The translations under genes were made by a program, and so were the position numbers. The notes beneath the pieces were generated by a model that saw only the letters and a program-made list of their open reading frames with translations, was not told where the DNA came from and did not search any database. A DNA stretch of 64,000 nucleotides from Pseudofabraea citricarpa (taxonomy: Eukaryota > Ascomycota > Leotiomycetes > Helotiales > Dermateaceae), in NCBI GenBank assembly GCA_029641185.1, contig JAPWGK010000001.1, forward strand, positions 1,934,501 to 1,998,500, in the 5' to 3' direction. Below, piece by piece: positions 28,030 through 40,000 of this stretch (its first letter is position 1; every line of letters begins with the position of its first letter).

Positions 28030-28470
28030 AGTCGTATCTTATATTATAATAATTTATTATCTTTCTTATACTTATATTTAATTTTTAATTTAATATATCT
28101 AAGTTATATCTTATATTATAATAATTTATTATCTTTCTTATACTCGCGTTCGATCTTTAATTTAATATATCTAAGTTATATCTTATATTATAATAATCTA
28201 TTATATTCCTTATACTTATATTCGATCTTTAATTTAATATATTTAAGTTACGTCTCGTATTATAATAATCTATTATCTTTCTTATATTTACGTTCGATCT
28301 TTAATTTAATATCTAAAGGTTTTATTTACTTTAATTATATAAAGTAATAATTTTTTATCTAATTTAATTATTCTTTTTATCCTTATAACTTCTTATTATA
28401 TTTAAGTCGTATCTTATATTATAATAATCTATTATCTTTCTTATACTCGTGTTCGATCTTTGATTTAGCT
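28030..28470. repeat. 72-bp tandem repeat, four to five copies
   Basis: Units start at TATCTTATATTATAATAAT near 28035, 28107, 28179 and about 28251, with a further separated copy near 28408. Each contains TTATCTTTCTTATACT and TTCGATCTTTAATTTAATAT. Seventy-two is a multiple of three. Copies differ by transitions. The stretch 27541-28029 holds nothing recognised. Confidence 0.85.
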
Positions 28471-29029
28471 TTTAAAGATCTTAGCCGATTATCTAGGTTT
28501 ATATTTATATAAACCTTTTTTTAAGAATTAAAAGATCTTTTACTAATAATTAAATAATATCTTATAACCTTAGTTATAAATCGAATCTTATAATATAATT
28601 AATTTTTATAACTATCGGTTTATACTCGTATACTTACTAATATTATTTTCCTTAATATCTACTTAATCTTAATCTTTTATTTCTCTTAAGCTTTTATATA
28701 AAAGTTAAAATATTATATTAAACTATAATTATCTTATATATACGCGTATTATTATTAGCCCTTAAGGTTCTAGTTATAATTTATTCTACTTATATAATAA
28801 GCTTATTAGAGTATTTTATAACTTAAATTCTCTTTTAGCTTAGAGAGATCCTAATACTAATAAAATTATTAATATCCTTCTAGTAGCTCTAAAATTATCT
28901 ACCTAAAAGATACTTTAAATATATAAGTTAAATACTTATAAGCCTAATAATAAGTAAGAACTTTTTATTAGATTCGTATCTACTATTAGTATTATTAGTC
29001 CTCCTTAGCTTATCTTCTAACTTATTATT

Positions 29030-32000
29030 AAGAAAGCCTTTTACCTAGTAGGTATTAACTTAGATTTAATCTCTAAGAATAAGCTTATTATAAGATTTAT
29101 AATCCCTAGTTATTATTTATATAATATAACTAAGATATTCTTAGTAAAATTCTAGGATTAAGCTAATAAGACGTAAAATTTCCTACTAATAAATCTTTCT
29201 TTTATACTTAGAAAAGATAAGAAGTTTAAGAAGAATAAATATAAATATTATTATTAGTTTATTATATTAGATAATATTATTAATCTTATTATATAAGAGA
29301 ATACTCTTAATTATCTCCGGTTTATTATAAAAGATATAAAGAAAGCTATTTAGATTTTATATATTATATTTAGTACCTGTAAGTAGATTATCTTTCTTAT
29401 CTTCTTAGCTAAGGATAATAATATAAATCTATTTATCTTAGTTAGATTTATAATTATAGCTTTCTAAGAGAAATAATAAAAGAGAAATATCTATTATTAC
29501 TTTTATAATTAATTATTATAACTTATAAGTATAATATATAATATTAATATAAGTATAATATTAAAAGATCCTTTTAAGTACCCTAATATTATAACTTCCT
29601 CTTAGATATCTTATACGGATTTATTTAAGTTTATTACTTATCTAAGAGTAACTATAAAATAAACTCTAAAGAATAAAAAGGCTAAAATACTAGTATTTAA
29701 TATTATAGTTATTATAATTCGGATTCTTAAGTACCCTAGAGTAAGAGACAAAAAATATTTATATTTCTTAAACGCTACTAATATATTTACTCGCTTTAAT
29801 CCTAATAATAAGCTTAGTCTTAACTTCCAAGTTAGAAATTAGATTATAAATAAGAAATAAACCTTATAAGTTATTATACCTCTTAAGTTTACTTTTTAAG
29901 AAGAAATATATAATATTTTTTATTACTTATAGGTTTCTTATAATATAACTCCTAGTAAGAAGATAAATAACTTTTATTTATTTTAGGTAATATATCTTTT
30001 AGTTAGTATATTTATAGCTATAAATATCTAAGAATCTTATAAAATAATTATATCTATTATATTAGTTAAATATTATATTATATTAAACTTATTAGAGAAA
30101 ACTAAGAGTTAAATAATTAAAGCTATAAATACTCTTACTTATAAAGCTTAAGAAAATAATCTAAGTTAGCCTAAAGTATATAATTATATTATTTTAGAAT
30201 TAATAAGAGGATAAAAAGATTTTATACTTATATATAATATTAAACTAAGATTTATATAAGATTTTATTAATACTAATAATACGATTATATTAGATATAAT
30301 TAATAGAGATTATCTTAACTTAATATAATATACTTAGTATATCCTAATATTAAAGAATAAAAAGGTTATTAGATTATATATTAGATTTACTAGATTAAGT
30401 AAAATAAAAGTAACTACTAAGATAACTATTATAATTAAGCTAATAAACCTAGCTATAAAGATCTTAGTAGTTATTAATATTAACTTAATAGTTAATATTA
30501 TTATAAAGAATATCTAAGCTTATTTTATTACTAATAATCTTACTAAAAAGTTAATAATACGTTTATACGCTAATATTATTAAGATATCTTATTTACTTAG
30601 CTATTAATATACTAAAGTTATATCTAAGTATAAAGCTTAGTTATAAAAGTATAAAACTAAGATAAAAGCTAAATTTTAAGAGAATAAAAAGTAAATTAAT
30701 TTTAGCTTTCTTAAGTCTAATTAGCTTACTAATAAGACTCGAACTATCGTATTAAAACTTCGAAATAAATTACCTAATAATATTACCTAATAAGAGCTTA
30801 GCTATTAGTATATATTCTTTAAATAATTTTAGTTTTACCCTTAGTTTAAGCTTATATAAAAGATTATCTAAGAAGAGTTATTTATAGGTATTAGTAATAC
30901 TCCTTCTAAGATTAAGATTCTTACTAAAGAAGTTAAGAATTCGGGTAAAAATACTACTAATACTACTAATATTAAGTTATAAATTCCTTCTAAGATTAAG
31001 ATTTCTACTAAAAAAGTTAAGAATTTAGGTAAAGATACTACTAATACTACTAATATTAAGTTATAAACTCCTTCGAAGGTTTTTACCCTAAAAGAATATA
31101 ATAGTAAGATTAAGTAAACCTATTAAGTTAATACTAGAATATCTTTTTATTAAGAGTTAATAGTTATAATATAAGAGGCTTTATATACCTTATATTTTAA
31201 TAATATAAAAGAAAAGTTTATTTTTATATTTAACCTAAAGATTATATTATCTTCTCCTATAAATATCTAAAATCTTAATACTAAGCTAAAGAAATCTAAG
31301 CTTTCTAAGTATTAATAAAAGACTAAGAAAATAAAAAAGCTATAAAATATTAATTCTAATTATATAAAGAATAATAGTAATAATATTATAAAGCTTTCTA
31401 AGTAAAATATAACTAGAGATAAAAGTATTTTAAAGTTCTTAACTATTAAAAATAATATTATATTTAATAATATAATAAATATCTAGCTTCCTAATATTCC
31501 TATTAATCTTAATAATAATATATATATTATAAGTCTAATATAAGATCTAAATTATAAAGTTCTTCCCTAGTATAAGAGAGTCTTTAATAAGCGCTTTATA
31601 ATTCTAGAGCTTAGTATTTCTATTATTAGGCTAAAGCTTACTAGAGAGAATATTAAAATATAAATATTATTTATTTTAAATTACTCTTAATATAAAAAGA
31701 AGGGCCTAGTAATATTAATAAAAGATATTAATAATCTAAAAGATAATATAAAAGTTCTTTTATAGATAATTCGAAGTTAAGTAAATATTATTAGTTTAAT
31801 AGCTAATATAACTAGTATAATAAGTAACTTTATTTATCTTATAGGAATTATATATATTATCTTTAATAAAATAGGAAAACTATTATTAGCTAATTTTATA
31901 ATTATAATAGCTAATATTAATTTTAATAAAATATAAATTACTAGTAATAATAATTAACTAGTATCTTAAGTCTTTTTTATAAAAGAACTAGGTTATATCT

Positions 32001-32400
32001 CTAAACTTAATTAATCTCTTATTAGTTTCCTTTATTATAACTATTAGTTATATATTAAGTTATACTTTAATTAATAAGAAGCCCTAGATATTATAATAAT
32101 ATACTTAAATATCTTTTATAATAAATAAATCGTAGATATTTTATATACGAAAGATCCTATAAATTATATACTAACTTTTATTTACCTAGACTTTTTTAAG
32201 TATTATTTTCTAGATTACTAGAATAATACTCTTTTATATTATTTTAAGATCGAAAATACCTAGTAATTAGGATATTAAAGATTATATATTTAATTCTTAC
32301 TTAAACCTAAAATCGGTTATATTCTTAATTAATCTAATAGAGGAGATAATTAAGAATAAATTCTCTATTAAGTATATACCTTTTATTACTTATTATATTA
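29030..32400 (+). pseudogene. Long decayed reading frame, unrecognised, with in-frame repeats
   Basis: The forward frame starting at positions congruent to 2 modulo 3 can be followed from about 29030 to at least 31.6 kb, probably to 32.4 kb, without a frameshift. Its stops are all TAA or TAG, which RIP makes from Gln and Trp codons, and they are clearly sparser than in the other two frames over 29.0-31.7 kb. An 84-bp repeat (exactly 28 codons) at 30901-31080 lies in the same frame and has only one stop per unit. These facts suggest a former protein of 850 residues or more. Thr/Ser/Lys-rich stretches follow the repeat. No conserved motif was recognised; a Gag-like or large transposon-borne protein is possible. 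The ends are approximate. Confidence 0.35.
30901..31080. repeat. 84-bp (28-codon) tandem repeat
   Basis: Copies begin at TCCTTCTAAGATTAAGAT (30901 and 30985) and a third begins at 31069 as TCCTTCGAAGG. Each unit carries a run of ACTACTAATACTACTAAT. The exact multiple of three and the single stop per unit point to a coding origin. Confidence 0.8.
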
Positions 32401-32849
32401 TATAATAGAAAGTTATATATTATATATATATTAGATTATATAAGAATTACTTAGATAAAAGATACGATAAGTTTATTAATAGAACTACTAATAGTATATA
32501 AGGTAATTAAGCTTTCCTAATACTAAGTAATCTAGTTCGTATTAGGAAAGTTAGCTTTATAAATAATTATAATAAAGCTTTAGTTTTTATCTCTTAAGCT
32601 TAAGACTTTAATATTATAATTAATAATATAATAAACCTCTAAGTTAGGTTAAATAAAAGCTAACCTCTTATATATTAAGCCTTTAATATTACTTGTAAAG
32701 CTAGCTTTTATATTATTATTACTAAGAGTAAACTTTATAAAAGTTAATTAAAGTATAAGTATATTTATACCTAAATTATTAAGAATAAGCTAAACCTAGA
32801 AAATATTAACTAAGTATTAGAGTCTTTTAATAAAAATTAATTCGCTAAA

Positions 32850-33115
32850 GCTAAAGATAATATTAACTAGAGATAAGATAATAATACTTAAGCTAGAGAT
32901 AATATTAACTAGAGATAAGATAATAATACTTAAGCTAGAGATAATATTAACTAAAGATAAGATAATAATACTTAAGCTAAAGATAATATTAACTAGGGAT
33001 AAAATAATAATACTTAAGCTAAAAATAATACTAACTAGGGATAAGATAATACTAATTAAGTATAAGATATTTATACTCTAGCTAAAGCTAATATTAACTA
33101 GAGATAAGATAATAG
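32850..33115. repeat. 42-bp (14-codon) tandem repeat
   Basis: About six copies of GCTAGAGATAATATTAACT followed by AGAGATAAGATAATAATACTTAA (starts near 32892, 32934 and on). The reading with sparser stops is Asp/Asn/Gln/Arg-rich, so this may be a decayed low-complexity coding repeat. The last copies are degenerate. Confidence 0.82.
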
Positions 33116-35495
33116 TAAAACTTTAGCTAATAATTCTACTAGTTAATAATAGTAATATATTATATTAGATAATAGGCTTATAATTAGATAATAATTAGAT
33201 TAAGTAATAATAGATTATAAGTTACGTAATAGTATTCGCTTTATATAACTCTTATTCTTTATCTTCGATTTTATTAAATAAAAAGATAAATTAATAATAT
33301 TTTTCTTAGTTTATTAAAACGTCTAATTATAACTAAAAATCTAATAGAAAAATAATAAGATAATTATTATTTTACTTATTTAATTATATAATAGGATATA
33401 AGATAAAGGTCGAGTATATATATTTAATTAGTTTTAACTTAAAAATATAAGATAAATATACTAAAGAATTTTATTATCTTATAAAACTTTATTATTTATT
33501 ATAACTTTTATCTTTTTTTTCTTTTAACTTACTAGTAATATTATTTTACTCCTAGGCTTATTAATTTCTTATCTTTTAGACTCTAGGTTTACTTATTCTA
33601 AGTATATACTTATAATCGTTCGAATAAAAAAGTAATAATAATATTATCTAAATAACTAATAAGAATACGTTTTATATATATATTAAGTTCTAATATAAGT
33701 ATTTAAGTATAAAAGGTTATAAAATTATTAGACTAAAGATAATATATAAGGTATAAATAAATTATAATACTTATTATAATCTTTTAGAAGGCTAAGTAAT
33801 TATTTAAATTCTAGCTAGAAGAGAAAATAAAAGAGAGATAAATACAAATATACGTAATATATTATAAATAAGAATTAGGATAATAATATAAATAATAACT
33901 TAGGTAATAATAATATAAATAATAGAAAACGAGGTTATATAAATACTACTAGGAGATCGTATATTAGTATAATACGAGAGATAATATATCTATTAGGTTC
34001 TAAAGGAATATTTATTAATAGTTTAAATAATATAACTTATTAAGTCTAGAGCGACTAATAAATAAGAAGAAAAGATTACCTAATAATATTTTTACTTTAA
34101 GGTATAATTACTCTTAGGTATTAACTATAAAGTAAATAAGATTTTAGTCTAATAATAGTTTATATTAGATACTAAGCTTACTACTAATTCGGTTATCTCT
34201 TTTATTATAAGAATTATTATATATCTTATACGAAGGAATATAAGTATATATATAAGAAGATATTAAGAATTATATAACTTAAGATTTTATAATATATAGT
34301 AGTTTAGTTATATATTTAGATAGTAAGATTTTAGACGTAATAATATATATATATATATCCTAGGTAGCTAATATATATATAAGTATATTTACTTCTTAGT
34401 CTAAGAATAATAATCGAGAGATATCTAATATAATTAATATATATTAGGCTAAGGTTTAAATAGCCTAGTAAGTAAATAATAAATAATAATAATTACTCGA
34501 ACCTCTTATAATAAGAAAGATAATATATATAATATTCTTTTTACTTAATATATACTAATAATCGTATAAATACGTAATAAAATATTAGATAAAAGATCTA
34601 AGCTAATAAAAATAATTTATAATAAAGTAATATTAATATAAGGATTATCTAAGGAATATAAAGATAATATCTACTTACTCTTTAGAGCTCTTATAAAAGA
34701 TTATACTTATCTCTCCCCTAACTACTAAGACGTAAGTAATCCTTAGTATAATATTTAAAATTTATATTATTAATACCTTTATAACTAAGTAAATAGAAGT
34801 TTATAGCTTCTATTATTATTAAAATAATTAATAGATTTCTCTTTTATTAGAAAAGTAACTAGGGTCGACTCCTACTTATTTCTAATATATTTTATCTACT
34901 TAAAAGTAAGATTATTATTCTAATAAGTATTTTAATCGTATATATTATATATAAGTAAAATAAAAAATCTTATATTAATAAGTTTAAGAATAAGATTATA
35001 TAAAGTAAGTTAGTATCTATTATTTTATATATTAAACGCTTATAATTAATTTAGTCTTATTTCTAATATAAATTTATACTATAAAATTCGAAATAACTAA
35101 TAATTATAATAACTAGAATATTAAATTCTAATTATATAATTACTTATATAAAAGATATAATAAGAATATTAATTTAATATTCTTATTAAAAATATAATTA
35201 ACCTTATTCCTAATAAGTATAATAATCGAATCGATAATTTATTAGAAGATTTAAATACTAAGATATATTATATAAGAGAGCTATTATTAGATAAGGAAGC
35301 TTATTATTAGATAACTATTACTAATAACTTATTAGACTTTATAAGTACTATTAAAATTATTACGAAAGATTTATAGCTTTAAGGTTTATACTTCTAGTAC
35401 TAATATTATATTAATACTAATATAAGTATAATCTCTTAACCTAATAGGTAATATAAGCTTAGGAGAGAATAAAGATAAGTTAGAAAATAAGTATA
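33116..35495. other. AT-rich relic sequence, nothing recognised
   Basis: RIP-altered sequence with slightly more G, for example around 33900-34100. Possible coding relics exist, but no domain, repeat or element end could be named. Confidence 0.5.
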
Positions 35496-35499
35496 AGTT

Positions 35500-35640
35500 A
35501 TAAGAAAAGGAAAGAGAAAAAGAAAGAGAAAGAGAAAAAGGAGAAAAATAAGAAAGAAAAAAAGAAGAAAAAAGAGAAAAAAGAAAAAAAGAAGAAAAAG
35601 AAGAAAAAGAAAAAAAAGGAGAAAATAATAAAAGGGGATA
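35500..35640. repeat. Purine-only GA-rich tract
   Basis: About 140 bp of almost pure A and G on the plus strand, made of GAAA, GAAAA and GGAG words with only one or two pyrimidines. Read forward it encodes Lys/Glu/Arg-rich sequence, so it could be a decayed charged coiled-coil segment. Such tracts can also form triplex DNA. Confidence 0.75.
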
Positions 35641-36420
35641 AGAAGAGAGAATAATAGCTAGAAGCGCGTAACCCTAGGAAATAAGTACTAATAATAAGAT
35701 AAATATAAAATAACTAATTATAAGTAAAATATAATCTAATATAAAAGCTTAAAGATCTAGGTCTAAAAATTTCTATTAAGATAATATTATAACTTAAACC
35801 TAAAGTAAAAAGCAAGTAATTATAAAGCTATTATATAAGAAAATTAGCTAATAAGCTTATTATAAAACCTAGTCGAAAGAAGAATTCTACCTAAATAAGT
35901 AAGTAATCTTAGAAAAGATAAAACCTAAAAGATTTATATTAATTAGATATAATAAGTTATATCTTAAGTTATTATATAAAATAATCGGTTAATATAAAAT
36001 AAGAAGCTAAAGTTAATTATAATACGTATTAGGGAAAAGCTTATATTTATAATACCCTAGGAGATTACTTAAAATATATTTCTAGTATTATATAAGTTAT
36101 TATCTAATTATAAACGAGTATATTAGAAGATAATAATAATAAAATATACTAGAGCTTTAGCTAAGATAATAATATATATAAGAGAGAAGTAAGATCTCTA
36201 ATAAATAATATAAAAGATAATAGAAAAGAGAAATAAGTTAAAAGTATAAGTACGTAATCTTATAAAAGATAACTTCGAGTTACTAGGCCTAGATTAAGTA
36301 TTTTTATTATTTTATTCTTTATTTCTTTTATTATTTATTATATTATCTAACGTAAATATAATACCTAATATATATCTCTTATATTATATAAAAGTATAAC
36401 TAAACGTATACTTACCTTCT
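35641..36420. other. AT-rich relic sequence, nothing recognised
   Basis: RIP-altered sequence between the purine tract and the 36-bp repeat. No feature was recognised. Confidence 0.5.
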
Positions 36421-36720
36421 AATATATTTATATTATCTAATATATACCTTATATATAATACGTTTATATTATCTAATATATATCTTATATATAATACGTT
36501 TATATTATCTAATATATATCTTATATATAATACGTATATATTATCTAACATATATCTTATATATAATACGTATATATTATCTAATATATATCTTATATAT
36601 AACACGTATATATTATCTATTATATACCTTATACGTAATATATATATATTATCTATTATATATCTTATATATAACATATATATATTATCTATTATATACC
36701 TTATATATAATACGCGTATA
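36421..36720. repeat. 36-bp minisatellite, about eight copies
   Basis: Units of the form ATATTATCTAATATATA then TCTTATATATAATACGT repeat about eight times. Because 36 is a multiple of three and a few CAT words survive on the plus strand, the minus strand shows a 97-codon open frame (36384-36677) with a 12-residue repeat. That frame is a by-product of the array, not a gene. The stretch 36721-37030 holds nothing recognised. Confidence 0.85.
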
Positions 36721-37029
36721 TTATCTAATATAAGAATATTACTAATAAAATATAATCTACTAATCGTATTAATATAATATAATAGAAATCCTTTAGTAAC
36801 CTTATTATTATATATAATATAAGTAATAATAATATTAATAGTAGTTTAGTTAAACTAATTACTAAAAGTAATAATTATAACTTATATAATTATATTTTTA
36901 ATAAACGTAATTTATATAATACGATTATTAATATTAGTTACTAGAGTAGTTACTAAAGTTATTTGCTTACTTATTAATCGTACTAGAAAGTAGGATATAA
37001 GATTATCGTATTTTAGTATTATTAGTATA

Positions 37030-40000
37030 CTTTTAGTATTACTAATAACTTTCCCGGTTTACGGATATACGATAAGAAGGCCTAATATACTAAGAAAGTA
37101 TATTATAAGAAAGCTTAATATACTAAAGAAGTATATTATAAGAAGGCTTACTAGGTTAAGAAAACCTAATATAAGAAGGAATATTATACTAAGAAAGCCT
37201 AGTAGGTTAAGGAAGCCTAGCGTAAGAGGAAAGCCTAAAAGAATAAGAGAATTATTATCTAGGAACTACTATTATATTAAGGGAATAATAAGAATAATAA
37301 GTATTAGGAGGAATATTAAATATTATACTAGGATTATAAAGCTTAATAATATAAGTAATATATAGATAAGATCCTAGTATCTTAATATATTAGTTATAAA
37401 GTACTTATATTATAATATAACACGACCTAGGGTATATTAGTATCTTAATATATAGCTTAGGATATATTAGTATCTTAATATATAAGTCGTAAAATATTAA
37501 TATTATAATATAATACTACTTAGTATATATTATAATACGATTAACGTATATTATTATATCTAATAAAAGATAAGAATATTAGCCCTCTTATATTAATAAT
37601 ATTATTATACTTATAAGAGATAATAAACCTTATAAAGATTTATACTAATAAATAAAAGTATTCTAATATTAATAATAATCTTAATTATAAGATAAATATA
37701 TTCTATTAATTTTATAAGATCTTAGGTATTTTATATAATAAATATAAGAAGATAATATTATTTATATTAAAGAGCGTAACCTAGGAATATTATTATTATC
37801 TTATACTAGGAACAAAGAGCTTTAATAAGATTACTAGATATTATTATAAGATATTCGAAAAGCCTAGCTATTATAAAAAGAACTTAGATAAATAAAATAA
37901 GATTATATTATAAATTATAATTAATAAGAACTCTAGGAAGTTAATAAAAGAATACCTTTAAATATTATTAACTAAACTTTAATTAATAAAATAAAAATTA
38001 ATATTAGAATTATAAATATTATAGTTTTTTTATATTAAAATTATTATTATATATAAGAGAATCCTAGTATATAAGAATATTATTTTAGATTTATTAAATA
38101 AATATAATAATCTAGTAAATAAGCTATAATCGTTAATTATTACCTAGGAGAAAGAATAATAATATTTTATAAGAATATACTTTATAAAAGCTTACTTTAT
38201 AAACTAAAGATATTATAATAATTATAATAATAAATAAAAATCGCTAGGTAATAATTAATAAGATAGCTATAATAATAATAATAGAAATAATTATAATAAT
38301 AATAATAAAAGTAATTATAATTCTAATAATCGTAATTATAATTATAAGGATTAATATTATAATAAGAAGAAATATTATTAGGTTTATAAGAAGGTAAATT
38401 ATTATTTATATAATTATACTTAGGAGGAAAAAGATAAAGCTAAGGCTTAATAGGAAAAAGATTAATTAAATAAATTATTTTACTAATACGTATAAGACTT
38501 TAAAGGAGATAAAAATAAAGAGAAAAATTTAGCTAACGCTAATAACCTTAATTTTAATATTAACTTTTAGGATAATAAGAATTAAGTTAATACTTATATT
38601 ATATATTATTATTATACCTTAATAAATAATATAAACGCTAATAAATTATATTTTTTAGTTTTATTTTTAGCTAATAAATCGTTTAATTATTTTATTAGTT
38701 TTAGCTTACCTAATAAGGGAAATATAACTATAATAATACTAGAATCCGCTAAAGGAATTATTATAGATAATCTAATTATATTTAGTAATATATTAAGATA
38801 TTTTATATTTTTATTTATTAAAATTATAATTAATATAAGAGTTATAAAAAGATTAACTAGAAGTTATACCTAATATTATACTCTTAAGAATCTTAACCTA
38901 TTAATAGTATTAGATAAATCTACTAAGGGAATAATAAACGTATAATTTAGGATTAAATTAATTTTATCTATTAGATTAATATAAGTAATAATATTAGTAA
39001 GGAAAATTAAGTTTTATATTATTAATACTAATATACTCTTCTTACTTTTAATTATAAATATAAATCGAATATAAGTATATTTTAATAACCTTAATAACTA
39101 ATTAATCTATAAAAATACTAGTATTATAATATTAATTATATAATACTTCGAGTATTTATTCTTATTATAAGATTTAGCTTTTCGAATTTATATTATTAAA
39201 TCCTTAAACGCGAACTTATATTATTTTACTAATACTAAAATATAATAATTCTACTAATAATTTAGGTATCTTATAATAGATAAGTTATATAAGTTACTAG
39301 AACGTGTAAATTATAAAGTTAAGAAGAAAATACTCGAATACCTAATAAAATACTATTATTATTACTAAAAGTATAAGAAATTATTAAAGTAATTTAAGTT
39401 TATTTTCTAAGAGAATACTAAGTTTAATTATATAATAATAATAGATATTATATATATTAATAATAACCTAGTATTTTATATTATTAATAAGATAATACGC
39501 TTTTAGGTAAGCTAATAATTATAAAATATCTTAGTATAATATATATAAGATATTTTAAAAGCTTATTAGATTAATATATACTTAGGCTTACTAGATCTTA
39601 TTATTTATAATATAAGAAAGAGCTTTATTATAAGAGAATTTAAGGAATACGTGTTAGCTATAAGAACTCGAACTAAGAGAATTCTAGTAAAAGCTTATAA
39701 CTTTATAGGTATAATTAAATAATATTACGTATTATTTTAATATATTTATTAGATTATTATTATAAAACTATTATATCTAAATAAAATAATAATATTATAA
39801 ATATCATTTAAGATTATTAATAATATTATAAGCTCTAATAAATTAGTTCTAATATTACTAGTATTTAGTATATATTTATAAATAATAAAATTAGATTTAT
39901 TATTATTATTAATTACTTAATATATTATTATAATTAAGAAAGCTATAAACGAAGTATAAAAATTATAAGTAACCTAATAAGTTATAAATATTCTTAATAC

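Noticed and set aside
36384..36677. 97-codon minus-strand ORF as a gene
   Set aside because: It is a 12-residue echo of a 36-bp minisatellite, with no other coding sign.
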